The notes: a model not told the origin generated them from the letters alone. Numbered from the stretch's first letter, positions 47,326 through 58,279 are shown. The stretch: DNA of 64,000 nt from Brassica napus (GCF_020379485.1 NC_063437.1:19803726-19867725), one strand, 5' to 3'. A program made the numbers and translations.

Positions 47326-50300
47326 ATGGCGATGATTTACAAAAAGTTGACCCAATCGGCCCCTCTTTACAAGCTGGAAGCCCAAGGTGGTACAGAGGGA
47401 CGTGATTGGGATGATGGTTCTTACGATGGTGTTAAAAGGATGCTTATAGGTCACGATACTAGCCGTATCACTTATTTAGAGTGTGTGTACGTGAAAGGTG
47501 AGGAGTTGGAGATGCGTCGCCATGGGAAGATAGGAACAGCACTATTTGAGGTAATTTTCTTACTACAATTATTCTAAAAAAATGTTATATAGGTCTCGTA
47601 AGTCAGATATAAACTATATAAATAGTTGGAATATAAACTTTCTTTGAATTGTTTGGACTTGTGTCTCTTGCTTTCTCTCCCAGGCACGTTTTACGAGATA
47701 ATCGAAGCTTCGCCGGGCGTAGGCTTTTATCCGCTGAGTACTGACAAAACAATTCGAATTGTTCCCTTTTGCGGAAAGACCCTCCGGTCAGAACAGCCTT
47801 GAAGAATTACACGCCGGGTTCTCCCCCGACCCCGTCGGAGGGACCGCCGTTGCTCGCTCCTCACCGTCTCCGACAATCTCAGAATGGATAAAAAGCTTAC
47901 TGTGGAGTACCTAGGCTCAGTCAGCGAGGATTCTCGCGACCTTCCCTAGCTGCTCTTGGCTGGAATTCGTAGAGCAGACCGGACTTTGGCTTTTACTGGG
48001 GTTTCCGGGCAAAGGCTAGTTTGAAAGAAGTTTTCTCTTCACCCCTGTGACCTACCATCTCGATCTCTATAAGGGGTCTCCCTGTTAAAGTTTCATAAAC
48101 CCTACTGCAGCGAGTTTCTTTGCGGCTCAAGTTTGGAGATTAATCATGGCTCATCGGAGAATCTCGTCGTCAGAGAAAGGCAAAGGAATTGATCTGGGGA
48201 CCCATGAACCCCCTCGTGAGGCTCGAGTTAAAGCCCCTCTCCCGGACAATGCTGACCTGCTCCGCCAGCACTCTCTGACCCTAATCGGCAGAGTCACAAA
48301 CAAATCTACCCAAAAAGTGTGGTCTTTGATCCCTTTCTTCACGGAGCACTGGAAAACGGAGTTCAAGCCGATTGGCTCGGACCTGGGTAATGGGTTGTTT
48401 CAATTCCAGTTCGAGCTCGAAGCGGACCTGCTCTCGGTTCTGGACCAGCGACCGTATCATTATGCTAGGTGGCTCATCATTCTTCAACGGTGGGAACCTA
48501 CAGTTTCTCCATCCTTCCCCTCCTTGATTCCTTTTTGGATTAAGGTGCAGGGCCTCCCGGTCCACCTGTGGACAGAGCCAACTGTTAAAGTCATTGGCCA
48601 AAACATAGGACTCTATGAAAAGGCTGAAATTACCAAGCTAGCGGTGCGTATGAGGGTCCATGTCAACGGCCTCCTCCCATTGATTACTACTTCGGTGGTG
48701 GAATTCCCCAATGGGGATGAAGTCAACACCACTTTAGTCTATGAGAGGCTAGATAAGCATTGTACTAAATGTTTGCGACTAGACCATGAGCTTAAGGAGT
48801 GTCTCGTTGCGAGAGCGGAAGCCAAAGAACTGAAGGCAGCGCAAGAGATCTCGAGAGACCAAACGGCCTCAAAACCTTGCTATGAATCAGAATCCATCCG
48901 AGGCTACTCCATGGTCCGTGAAAATGAGGCCCATCCTAAAAGAAACCAGGATCATAAGCCTCCAAGTTTCAGATTCTCAGCACCTGCAAGAGAGGTTGAA
49001 AATGAGATAAGGAACTCTTCTGTCTCAAGGGGACTCCCTCACCACAGGGTGCATAAAAATCAGCCACTTAATTGGCAAGATAGAACCTCTAGTCGGCGCT
49101 CTCAGTTTACAAAAGAAAGATCAAGACATCATGAAGAGAGGTTTCATCGCGCTCGTGGGGACAATTTGCCAGGCCCACCAAGCAAGAGTTACTATCGAGA
49201 AATTCAGAGGACAGTAATGGAGCCACGTGATACTGGATCTAGTGCTTCAAAGAGTACACATGACAACAGGGGGATTCCCCAGCGAATTGAGCAAGTTTTG
49301 CACCAAAAGAACTCAGAGCTTGAAGCCCGCAGAGCAGAAAAAGAAGCTCAGTCAATTCGGAGCTCTCATTTGCAGGAGAAAGAAAGGAGGATAAGCCCTG
49401 CAAGACCAGAAGGTGACCGTGGACAACTGGAGAAAGCGGTTCTACAAGTCGTACGGGCCTCTTTAAATCTAACTACGGAAAGCCAAACCCCTATTGCTGC
49501 GATCTCTGAACGTCGACATGTAACTCAAAGACTAGGAGCTACTGATGGCCACAACTCAGGTAGTGCAGGGAGAGGCTCGGAATTTTCCTCTAATTCAGCC
49601 AAAGAAAGGACCCCTGTCTCACAAAGATTAGGACCTGTCCAGCAACCGATGCTGGGGAGCTCAGAGAGAAAGGTAGATGCATCTACATCTCGTTCTAAGG
49701 AAAGGATCCCAGCATCTCACCGCTTGGGAGAGCAGGGGATTCCTACTAGTACTACAAGAACCTCCGATCCCCAACGTTTGGATCCGCCATTGATTATGGA
49801 AAACTCAACATTTCTACCAGATAAGGTACCTGCAAAAAAGAGACTAGGGAGACCACCGGGAAAGGCGAAGAAGCCAGCAAGTCCCTCACTGACAAAAGAT
49901 GGACTCAGCAAGAAGCGAAGAGTCCCTGCACCAAAAGCTACGAATGTTAGAAGGAAACTCGGTAACGAGGATTCTCGAACTGAGGGAAATACTATAAAAG
50001 GTAAAAAGAGGGGGGAATCCTCACGACAAGCTGCCTCTGATGGAAGATCGCGCTCATCTGATAACATGCCGATTAGTAACATGATACCGAAGTCAACTCG
50101 GAGAAAGGCGGATTTTCGGGCACCACCCGATCCAATTCCTTAGCGATTATGAGTTGGAACTGTCAGGGGTTGGGGAATCCCCGGACAGTTCGTCGTCTCA
50201 AAGAGATATCAAAAAAGTACCGGCCAGATATCCTCTTCTTAATGGAGACCAAAAATCCCGATGACTTCGTGCTCAAGAAATGTGATCAGCTTAACTATGA

Positions 50301-53300
50301 AGAGCATCTCTTTATACCTCCTGTAGGTCATGGTGCGGGAGGACTAGCTCTTTTTTGGAATCAAAATGTAAAGTTTACAGTGTTGTATGCCTGCGCAAAT
50401 GTTATTGAAACAATGATTGAATTCCAAGGGAAGTTTTTCTATTCTAGTTTTGTCTATGGCAACAATGACCGAGGTCTACGCAAAGAGCTCTGGAATCAAT
50501 TATTGGTCTCAGCGGAAATCAGAGATGCTCCATGGTTCCTAACGGGAGACCTCAATGATATTCTCAAAGCAGATGAGAAAGTGGGTGGTCCGGACAGACC
50601 TGAAGGCTCCTATTCAGATCTCAGGACTTTCTTTTCGGAAGGTGATCTGTATGACCTGCATCACTCCGGAGACCCTTTATCTTGGCGAGGCCAGCGCGGA
50701 ACCCATCTAGTCCGGTGCCGATTGGACCGAGCAGTGGCTAACAGTTCTTGGGCAGAAAATTATCCTACTGCAAGATGCCATTACCTCGAGTATGAGGGTT
50801 CGGACCACAAGCCTTTAGTTTCCTTCCTTGACCCATCCATCTTGAAAAGGAAGGGACTGTTTCGGTATGATAGGAGACTCAGCTCAAATGAGGAGGCCAA
50901 GCAAGTAATACGCCGGGCATGGGCGGAAAGTTCAGATATTCGTATCATGGATAAATTAGCATCAACAAGAGGTGCGATTTCTGAATGGAACCGGCTTCAA
51001 CAGCGCAACAGCAAGGCACTTATAGAACAGAATAAGTTTGAACTGGAGAAAGCGCTCATAAGTCCTGTTAATGATACTGGCCTTATCAAAGAGTTCAACG
51101 ACAAACTCGAGAAAGCGTACATTGCGGAAGAGGCATTCTGGAAGCAAAGGAGCCGCCTCCTATGGCTCCAGCTAGGAGACCGCAACACGGGCTTTTTCCA
51201 CGCTACCACCAAAAATAGACATCGGAGAAACGCCTTTACTGTCTTGGAAAACGAGGAGGGATTGGTGGTCTACAAAGAGGCTGATATCGCCAAAACGGTG
51301 GTGGACTACTACAGCAATCTCTTCACTTCAGTGCCTCGAAACTGCTCTGAAACTGTCCATCTCGCACTAAAGCCGGTGATCAATCAGGAAGAGAACGAGC
51401 TTTTGATAGCAATACCGTCAGCGACCGAGATTAAAGAAGCTTTGTTTGCTATTAATGGAGAGAAAGCACCAGGCCCGGACGGTTTTTCAGCGAGCTTTTA
51501 TCACACCCATTGGGAGGATATTGGACCGGACTTAGTGAAGGAGATTCAACAGGCCTTCAGTACTGGGTGCCTCCCGCCGGAGATCAACAATACCCATGTA
51601 TGCCTCATTCCAAAAATCACCACTCCCCAACGAGTCTCGGATTATCGCCCTATTGCTTTGTGCAATGTGTACTACAAGATCTTCTCCAAAATCCTTCAGA
51701 GACGCCTCCAACCGCTGCTGGATAAGTTAATCTCAGAGAACCAATCCGCTTTTGTTCCTGAGAGGGCAATTGGTGATAATATCCTAATCACGCATGAAGT
51801 CTTGCACACGCTAAAAACTTCGAAGGCTGAGGTCAGAGTGGCTATGGCGGTTAAGACTGACATGAGCAAAGCTTACGACCGTCTTGAATGGAATTTCATT
51901 TCATCCGTGCTAGAGACGCTGGGTTTTCACCATCTATGGATTGGCTTGATTATGCAGTGCATCTCGTCTGTTACATACTCCTTCCTCATTAACGGTTCGC
52001 CTAGAGGACAGGTTATACCGAGCCGCGGGATTCGCCAAGGCGACCCCCTATCTCCATACATCTTCATACTTTGTAGTGAGGTGCTCTCGGGTCTTTGTAA
52101 CAAAGCACAACAAGACGGACTCATCCAAGGAATTCAGGTGGCAAGGGGGTGTCCCCGGATAAACCACCTGCTGTTTGCGGATGATACGATGTTCTTCCTC
52201 CAAGCAAGTAAAGAATCCACGGCAGCGCTCAAATCGATCCTATCCAGATACGAAGATGCTTCGGGCCAATCGATCAATAAGGAAAAATCCTCGATCACGT
52301 TCTCTCGGAAAGCTCCCGCAGAGTTGAAGCATAGGGTGCATAGCGAGCTTCAGATCATGAAGGAGGGAGGCGTTGGAAAATATCTCGGTTTACCGGAACA
52401 CTTTGGACGGCGCAAGAGGGATCTCTTCGCGTCTATTGTAGATAGGATTAAGCAGAAGGCATGCGGGTGGTCGAACCGGCATCTCTCCGCTGCTGGTAAA
52501 CTGGTGATGCTGCAGAGTGTGCTCACTCCAATCCCATCCCATTCAATGTCTTGTTTCAAACTGCCGGTTTCTCTCTGCAAGCGCATACAGTCGGCTTTCT
52601 TGCGGTTCTGGTGGGATGGAGGAGATGGTAAACGCAAATTAGCCTGGATAGCTTGGGATAAAATGACTCTTCCTAAGGGAAGTGGAGGTTTAGGCGTGCG
52701 CGACATCCAAGCTTTTAATGAGGCCTTTCTAGCGAAGATTAGTGTCAGATTAATTGAGAAACCGGAAGGCCTGCTAGGCAGAACGCTTCTCCCCAAGTAC
52801 TGCCCGGAGGGAGACCTCCTTAGTTGCTCTTCCGTAAGTGGGGCTTCACATGGCTGGAATAGTATCTTAGCAGGGAGGGATCTCTTGCTAAAGAAGTCGA
52901 GTTGGCTGGTGGGAAATGGCGAAGACATTAGAGTATGGGACGATCCCTGGCTGAGCCTTGACTGCCCTCGAAGACCTATGGGGCCGCCACCTCTAGGGTC
53001 AAAAGATTGGGTTGTCAAAGACCTCATTATCCCCGGAACGGGAGCTTGGAATCGGGAGTTGATTCAAGCTGTGTTACCGTTTGAGGAAGAAAGCATTCTA
53101 AGATTACAGCCCAGTTCTAAAGATGCACCGGATGCTTTAAAATGGATTGGCACGAGGGAGGGAAAGTACTCAGTTAAATCAGGGTATCATGCTGCTATGG
53201 AGGAATTCACAGAAACAATTTTAGAGGATGAGCCTGCTGTGGAGTTTGATTGGCGCAAGACGGTCTGGAACTTAAAAATAGCACCTAAAGTGAAGATGTT

Positions 53301-55256
53301 TACCTGGAAGTCCCTGAAAGGAATTCTCCCAGTGGGAGAAAGGTTGGAAGCGCGACACATTGCGGTGAACTCCTCTTGTAAGCGCTGCGGTAGCTTAGAA
53401 TCTATCAATCATCTCCTGTTCTATTGTCCTTTTGCTCGAGAAGTGTGGGATCTCTCACCTTTTCTCGGAGGCTTTGGCATCAGCGGATTGACAGACTTGA
53501 GAGCTGACTGGTCGGATCTTCATGCAGCTAAATGCTTACCACCCGCAGGCATCACATCAACTCCTCTGTTTCCATGGATATTGTGGTTCCTGTGGAAAGC
53601 TAGGAACAAATATGTTTTTGAGAACTTTGCTGGGAAGCCAGCTGAGACCCTGTCAATGGCAATTGCAGCAGCACGCGAATGGGAGATCGCTCAATGGGCC
53701 ATTGAGAAAAAATACCACCCGAGAGCACCGGGAACTCCCTTTCTTGCAGCTTCGGTGATACAGTCTGATGCAGCCTGGGAAGCAACATCAAATAACGCGG
53801 GCCTTTCGTGGATCTTAAAGACAGAGGATCAGAGTATGACTGGGATGAAAGGGGTCAGCTTCATCTCCTCGGCTTTAATTGCGGAAGGCTTGGCAATGAG
53901 AGAAGCGATGGCTGCGTGTAAACTCAAAGGACTGAGGAAAGTCCGCTTTGAATCGGACTCGAGCCAACTGATCACGGCGATAAACCGGAACGAACCACCG
54001 CTGGAACTCTATGGGATTGTTCAAGACATTGTTTGCTTGGCAAGGGATTTCGAGATCGCCAGTTTCTTTTGGATTCCTAGATTGAAGAATGTTAATGCAG
54101 ATTTGCTAGCTAAAAGCGCTTTGATTGTATTTGGGCAGGAAGTGGCTGGGAATTTACTCCCCCCACCGAACTAAGTTTGAATTAATTGAAGTTGGTTTGT
54201 GACAAAAAAAAAAAAAACTATATAAATAGTTACTGTATTAAATAAGGGTTTAACGGAAAAGAACTCACTACTAGAAATTTTGTCTACAATATAAGTATTT
54301 TGGAATCAGCCACGAAAAAACAACAAAATACAAAATATGACAATCCGTGTTAAAAAGAATGTGGTTAAGCATATATACGATTTTGATGTGATATATTTAG
54401 ATTTCTTGCGATAAAATTAAAGCCTTCTTAATTTTTGGTTTTCGCCTGTTGTAGATTATGCTTGTCCCGGGTGAATACATCAAATCGGTGGAAGCAACTT
54501 ATCATAATCCAAACAGATGTCGACATACAGTCATTACGTCGCTTAAGTTTGAAACATCAGCGGGGAGAACAAGTTTCTTTGGGTATAAGACGGCTAAAAA
54601 GTTTGTCCTGGAACAAAAGGATCTTAGACTTGTGGGATTCCATGGAAGAGAAGGCGACGCTATTGATGCTCTTGGAGCCTATTTTGCACCTATTCCTACT
54701 CCTGTTCCTGTGATTCCAGCCACAAAACTGCCAGCGGTAGGTGGAAATGGAGGAGTTGCATGGGATGATGGTGTTTATGACAATGTAAAGAAGATATATG
54801 TAGGACAAGGTAACGATGGTGTGTCCTTTGTCAAGTTTGAGTATGTTAAAGGGACAAACTTGGTATCTGGAGATGACTATGGGAAGAAGACAATACTCGG
54901 AGCTGAAGAGGTCATTTCCATAACCAATCAAGAGAAATTTTATTTTAACTACGTACACTAAGTTTTTCACACTTAACTTTGTTATTTTTGAGCACTCTCA
55001 GTTTGTGTTAGAAGATGGTGAATACCTCACGGTTTTGGAAGGCTACTATGATACGATCTTTGGAGTGGAGGAACCCATGATTATCTCTCTTCAGTTCAAG
55101 ACAAACAAAAGGGAATCAGTTCAGTTTGGAATGGATGCCGGTGAGAAGTTCTCACTCGGGGAGAAAGGCCACAAGATTGTCGGGTTCCATGGACAAGCTA
55201 GTGATGTTCTTCACAGTGTTGGAGTCACTGTTGTGCCCATCACCACCACCAAGTGA
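47326..55256 (+). CDS. Jacalin-related lectin J3, two domains, with a LINE in its first coding intron
   Basis: Exons: 47326-47550, 54455-54910 and 55002-55256, giving 311 residues and two jacalin domains. The first exon begins [10 protein letters not shown], like a normal first exon, then reads [28 protein letters not shown], which corresponds to the middle of exon 2 in J1. So the gene seems to have lost domain 1 by fusion of exon 1 and the second half of exon 2. Exon 2 starts [16 protein letters not shown] and exon 3 starts FVLEDGEYL; it ends PITTTK. All junctions are phase 0. Intron 1 (47551-54454) is 6.9 kb, of which about 6.6 kb is a full-length LINE in the same orientation; without it the intron would be about 300 bp. 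Splice sites are intact, so the gene may still work. Related to Arabidopsis JAL22/JAL23. Confidence 0.88.
48146..50143 (+). CDS. LINE ORF1: DUF4283 / CCHC zinc-knuckle RNA-binding protein
   Basis: 665 residues. The N-terminal third is the DUF4283-type domain common to plant L1 ORF1 and related proteins ([18 protein letters not shown], then [18 protein letters not shown] and [16 protein letters not shown]). It is followed at about residues 208-221 by the zinc knuckle [14 protein letters not shown] (C-x2-C-x4-H-x4-C). The rest is basic, Ser/Arg-rich and disordered, with three repeats of the type (T/S)QRLG (for example [32 protein letters not shown]), an AT-hook-like [14 protein letters not shown] and several basic clusters. 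The expected role is binding LINE RNA and forming the ribonucleoprotein. It is followed after five bases by ORF2. Confidence 0.92.
   Translation: MAHRRISSSEKGKGIDLGTHEPPREARVKAPLPDNADLLRQHSLTLIGRVTNKSTQKVWSLIPFFTEHWKTEFKPIGSDLGNGLFQFQFELEADLLSVLDQRPYHYARWLIILQRWEPTVSPSFPSLIPFWIKVQGLPVHLWTEPTVKVIGQNIGLYEKAEITKLAVRMRVHVNGLLPLITTSVVEFPNGDEVNTTLVYERLDKHCTKCLRLDHELKECLVARAEAKELKAAQEISRDQTASKPCYESESIRGYSMVRENEAHPKRNQDHKPPSFRFSAPAREVENEIRNSSVSRGLPHHRVHKNQPLNWQDRTSSRRSQFTKERSRHHEERFHRARGDNLPGPPSKSYYREIQRTVMEPRDTGSSASKSTHDNRGIPQRIEQVLHQKNSELEARRAEKEAQSIRSSHLQEKERRISPARPEGDRGQLEKAVLQVVRASLNLTTESQTPIAAISERRHVTQRLGATDGHNSGSAGRGSEFSSNSAKERTPVSQRLGPVQQPMLGSSERKVDASTSRSKERIPASHRLGEQGIPTSTTRTSDPQRLDPPLIMENSTFLPDKVPAKKRLGRPPGKAKKPASPSLTKDGLSKKRRVPAPKATNVRRKLGNEDSRTEGNTIKGKKRGESSRQAASDGRSRSSDNMPISNMIPKSTRRKADFRAPPDPIP
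50149..54174 (+). CDS. LINE ORF2: endonuclease, reverse transcriptase, zf-RVT, RNase H-like
   Basis: 1341 residues, full length for plant L1 elements. Domains: apurinic-type endonuclease (1 to about 230) with [30 protein letters not shown] and SDHKPL; reverse transcriptase (about 430-720) with [19 protein letters not shown]...[39 protein letters not shown] and the catalytic [11 protein letters not shown]; zf-RVT domain (about 1045-1110) with [17 protein letters not shown]; and a C-terminal RNase H-like domain (about 1200-1330) with [13 protein letters not shown] and [11 protein letters not shown]. All expected catalytic residues I looked for are present and no stop or frameshift is seen. It nicks target DNA and primes reverse transcription there, which made the 17-bp duplication. 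Confidence 0.95.
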   Translation: MSWNCQGLGNPRTVRRLKEISKKYRPDILFLMETKNPDDFVLKKCDQLNYEEHLFIPPVGHGAGGLALFWNQNVKFTVLYACANVIETMIEFQGKFFYSSFVYGNNDRGLRKELWNQLLVSAEIRDAPWFLTGDLNDILKADEKVGGPDRPEGSYSDLRTFFSEGDLYDLHHSGDPLSWRGQRGTHLVRCRLDRAVANSSWAENYPTARCHYLEYEGSDHKPLVSFLDPSILKRKGLFRYDRRLSSNEEAKQVIRRAWAESSDIRIMDKLASTRGAISEWNRLQQRNSKALIEQNKFELEKALISPVNDTGLIKEFNDKLEKAYIAEEAFWKQRSRLLWLQLGDRNTGFFHATTKNRHRRNAFTVLENEEGLVVYKEADIAKTVVDYYSNLFTSVPRNCSETVHLALKPVINQEENELLIAIPSATEIKEALFAINGEKAPGPDGFSASFYHTHWEDIGPDLVKEIQQAFSTGCLPPEINNTHVCLIPKITTPQRVSDYRPIALCNVYYKIFSKILQRRLQPLLDKLISENQSAFVPERAIGDNILITHEVLHTLKTSKAEVRVAMAVKTDMSKAYDRLEWNFISSVLETLGFHHLWIGLIMQCISSVTYSFLINGSPRGQVIPSRGIRQGDPLSPYIFILCSEVLSGLCNKAQQDGLIQGIQVARGCPRINHLLFADDTMFFLQASKESTAALKSILSRYEDASGQSINKEKSSITFSRKAPAELKHRVHSELQIMKEGGVGKYLGLPEHFGRRKRDLFASIVDRIKQKACGWSNRHLSAAGKLVMLQSVLTPIPSHSMSCFKLPVSLCKRIQSAFLRFWWDGGDGKRKLAWIAWDKMTLPKGSGGLGVRDIQAFNEAFLAKISVRLIEKPEGLLGRTLLPKYCPEGDLLSCSSVSGASHGWNSILAGRDLLLKKSSWLVGNGEDIRVWDDPWLSLDCPRRPMGPPPLGSKDWVVKDLIIPGTGAWNRELIQAVLPFEEESILRLQPSSKDAPDALKWIGTREGKYSVKSGYHAAMEEFTETILEDEPAVEFDWRKTVWNLKIAPKVKMFTWKSLKGILPVGERLEARHIAVNSSCKRCGSLESINHLLFYCPFAREVWDLSPFLGGFGISGLTDLRADWSDLHAAKCLPPAGITSTPLFPWILWFLWKARNKYVFENFAGKPAETLSMAIAAAREWEIAQWAIEKKYHPRAPGTPFLAASVIQSDAAWEATSNNAGLSWILKTEDQSMTGMKGVSFISSALIAEGLAMREAMAACKLKGLRKVRFESDSSQLITAINRNEPPLELYGIVQDIVCLARDFEIASFFWIPRLKNVNADLLAKSALIVFGQEVAGNLLPPPN

Positions 55257-55674
55257 AACATCTATGGTATGAATAAAACTGAATGAACTTTTAATCAGAT
55301 TGTCCTGTGTTCCCTTGATGCTGCTACTTTCGTTGTACTTACTTTAAATAATACATCCTACCGGTTCTTTTCTATTCCGCAAGATGAATGGGGAGAAACT
55401 GTTTACAAATATGAACCTGTAGTTCATTAGGAAGCTCTATATATAAATGATTTTCTGATCAAATTAAGGTTATATATATACAGTTTATATTTCAGGGAAA
55501 AAAATAAATTCTATGGGGGACTTTACATATTTTGCAATGCGTTTGAAAGAAAAATAAATAAAAGAATTTAGTTTATTGTCTTGAATTTCCAAAACTCTAT
55601 CGAAGGCATGTATTATATTGGTTGAAATGAACCGGTTAGATTAGGTTTTTGGAATTATATTGTTACATCAACTA
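55257..55674. other. J3 3' flank
   Basis: About 420 bp of AT-rich DNA after the J3 stop, with aataaa near 55271. Partly similar to the J1 and J2 3' flanks (ttcctttc.attccgc.agatgaatg). No gene. Confidence 0.5.
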
Positions 55675-56775
55675 GGAATTGGAATCTATCTTTTTTTTTT
55701 CCCTCAAATTGAAATTATATTGATCAATTGGGCCTAGCCCACGGCCGAAGCCCAAGTTCACAGAATTACAACCCACAAAACCCAAATATCATATGGGCAA
55801 CAAAAAAGCGGCCGAAGCCCAAATAAGGAACATGGCCCAAGGCCCAAAACCGCTACACCGGGCTTGCTCTGGACGCGCGTGAAGGAGGCAGAGCAGAACA
55901 CATGTAAGAATCTGGCTCATCAGCCCACCACGTGCCGTCCGCCTCGACTTAGTCGCCCCATTCTCGCACACCCACCGACGCTTTCCACCGTCACAACTCT
56001 TCGCCGGAACTCCGAGACTACAGAGCCTCCGCGCCATCGATCTTCTGCGACGCCTTGTCTTCCCGTCGGAGAGTTCAATCGTTTGAACGAGATCTCTTCC
56101 GCCTATGAACCACCAGAAACCCTAGACAAGCACGACGAGAACCACCGCTAACCTCCTCTTCAACAAACGTAACCGTCGCCGGAGATCTTCTTCTTCTTGA
56201 GATCTCAACCGCTGCGACCCACGGGTCCAGATCTGACCCACGACACACCTTAACCTTCAAGAACTCGAGACCGTCACCACAACCCAAAAGACCTGGGATT
56301 CCACAACGGCAGCGCGGAGCTTTGTAAGCCTCCACTCTCCGTGACCAAAAGCCGGCGAAGAAGGAGCTGACTGAGCCTCCTCTTCCCGGAAGCTAGAACG
56401 GCGTCGGTAGAACTGAGAAAGCCTCTACCCTTCCCCGCAACAAGACCGGCGATGATGGATCTAGGGTAGCCTCCATCTCCCGTGTAGAACGACTGCAACA
56501 TGCAAGCCGCTCCATCTCCACCGCAAGCCTTCAAAACGGCCGCGCCGTTACTCCAAAGCCGACTCTCCTAAGATGGAAAACCTCGGCGTCAGAGCTCCGA
56601 CAAGGCAACCGTTGACGGGGCTGTGAAGAGGAAGCGGTAAGGACCAAAAACCAGGAAGGAAAACAAAGCTCCGGAGAGATCTCAGATCTCCTTTCTCTCT
56701 CCTTTCTCTCCTTTCTTTCTCCTTTTCTCTATTTCAAGCGTTTTTGGATGGTAAGCTTGGAATTGGAATCTATCT
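55675..56775 (-). mobile_element. Non-coding 1.07-kb retroposon with 17-bp target duplication (Sadhu-like or non-autonomous LINE)
   Basis: The 17-mer ggaattggaatctatct flanks the insertion at 55675-55691 and 56759-56775. Next to the left copy is a poly(T) run, so the element is a minus-strand retroposon with a poly(A) tail preceded by ataatttcaatttgaggg. The body (55692-56758) is strikingly GC-richer than the surroundings and starts, on its own strand, with a purine-rich tract of aggaga type. Only short unconnected open frames occur, and I see no reverse transcriptase motif. Length, poly(A), target duplication and lack of coding fit Arabidopsis Sadhu-type retroposons or an unusual processed transcript; assignment needs a database search. 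Confidence 0.8.
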
Positions 56776-58019
56776 GAAATGGCTTTATTTATTTTTATCT
56801 ATATATCCTTTTTTTTGAATAAAGGCTTTCAAATTAAAAACATAAATTATTACAGGAGTCTTATAGGATAGAGTACTAAAAAGTCATGAGTAATTGAAGT
56901 GAAGATTTGAAAAGTTCATTCAAGTTGTTAACTTTGTTTCCGTTTTATGATTAGTGTCTCGAATCCGTCGATGTTAATCGAATCAGTATCCCTTTTGTCA
57001 GGTGTTTCTTCTTATTTGTAAGATATTTTCCTTCAGCAATGAAGTTCATTCTCGTCTTCTTGCTTAAATGACATTGAACTCTTCTTATATCTCTTCCTTA
57101 AGAACTTCTGCTTCAAAAGCTCTCTGATAACTTTTTCAAAGGAAAGCTCTCTAATTACAGGATTCATTGACCTCAAACTGACCCCTCTACTCATGAAGTT
57201 CGCCTTGTAGACAAGCCAGTTCCACAACCACGTGTAAAGGATATCAAAGAAGATCGCCTCATTCCTACAATCATGCCTCAATCCCTATAATTAAGTCTAT
57301 CATTAGTTTTAATATTTTTTAATTTTGATAAACTCGCTACGCCTATACCGACCGACCACTCCTAACGCAATTCTTAACATGAGTTTTAATATTCTGTAAT
57401 TACTACCATAATATTCTCTTGTAAATAATTAGGATATTGCCCAACTATATATATGTACCATATGGACACTGAATAAGATATATAAGTACAATAATTTTTC
57501 CAAGTTATCTCTCATCACATTATCAGGAAGATCCACTTTTCCTTTCAATCTTTTAAGAGTTGTTCTACTCTAGGGGCATGAAATCTTTAATTAGACACCA
57601 CACGTGTTTGTCAGTTTTAATCGTCCCTCATGTAGTGGGTGTGTTTATTTGTAATATTTAGGAGTGGACAAACGTAAGTTTCGATGAAAACTAAAGGGGT
57701 ATCTAAAGATCGCATAAGATGAGCAGATAAAAGATCACATGAGATGAGAAATACAAATGGGTAGTTCAACAACCGTAGAAGGTAAACCATACATTCTTTA
57801 AAAAGTGTATAACACAAGCTATAAAAGTTTCGAAACTTATAGTTCCAAAAAAAATTCCAAAAGCTTCGAAACTTGACAAGAGGTGGAAGGGAAACAAAGC
57901 TCTTATCAAATACCAAGACATGAAATGGCAAACAGTTCAAGAAAGTCAATATTTAAAATTTTCTAAAAATAAATCTAATCGTTTTTTATTTCAATTTTTT
58001 TAGATAATTAATAAATCTA
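56776..58019. other. Intergenic DNA between retroposon and MITE pair
   Basis: AT-rich, no gene recognised. A poly(T) run followed by gaataaaggctttcaaa near 56809-56836 resembles a LINE 3' end on the minus strand. The minus-strand frames at 57033-57281 and 57617-57949 show no family features. Confidence 0.45.
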
Positions 58020-58279
58020 CTCCCTCTGTATCACTTTAAGTGGTGTTTAAAGAGAAAAAAAATGTTTCAAAATAATTGATGTTCTTATTATTCTAGGTAG
58101 AGTTTAATATCTATTTGAATTTTATGATCAATTACAAAATACTGAATTTTTTTTTATTAGTTGAAGTAGTTTCATTTAATGATATTTTGGTGTAACCAAG
58201 ATAAATTAGTATAAAACTTTGTGTTTTCTTAATCTATGTGCAAAAACTTTAAAAACCACTTAAAAAAATACAGAGAAAG
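58020..58279. mobile_element. Older Stowaway-like MITE
   Basis: Degenerate inverted ends (ctccctctgtatcactttaa left; reverse complement of ttaaaaaaatacagagaaag right), about 260 bp, flanked by TA on both sides. Internal arms aagtggtgttt and aaaaccactt also match in inversion. The divergence of its ends suggests it is older than its neighbour at 58296. Confidence 0.65.

Larger units (their letters stand above)
47611..54231 (+). mobile_element. Full-length L1-type LINE with 17-bp target duplication, inside J3 intron 1
   Basis: The 17-mer aaactatataaatagtt lies at 47611-47627 and 54215-54231 (the first As of the right copy merge with the poly(A) tail). The element body spans about 47628-54214: a GC-richer 5'UTR of about 520 bp, ORF1, ORF2 five bases later, a 3'UTR of about 25 bp ending ggtttgtgac and a poly(A) tract. 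Both reading frames are open and carry their catalytic motifs. The perfect target duplication and open frames mark a recent and possibly still competent copy. Confidence 0.97.

Noticed and set aside
52350..53027. 225-codon minus-strand frame inside LINE ORF2
   Set aside because: Antisense shadow of the reverse transcriptase region.
55789..56534. Short minus-strand frames in the GC-rich retroposon, considered as a processed gene
   Set aside because: The frames are short, do not join into one protein and show no known domain.
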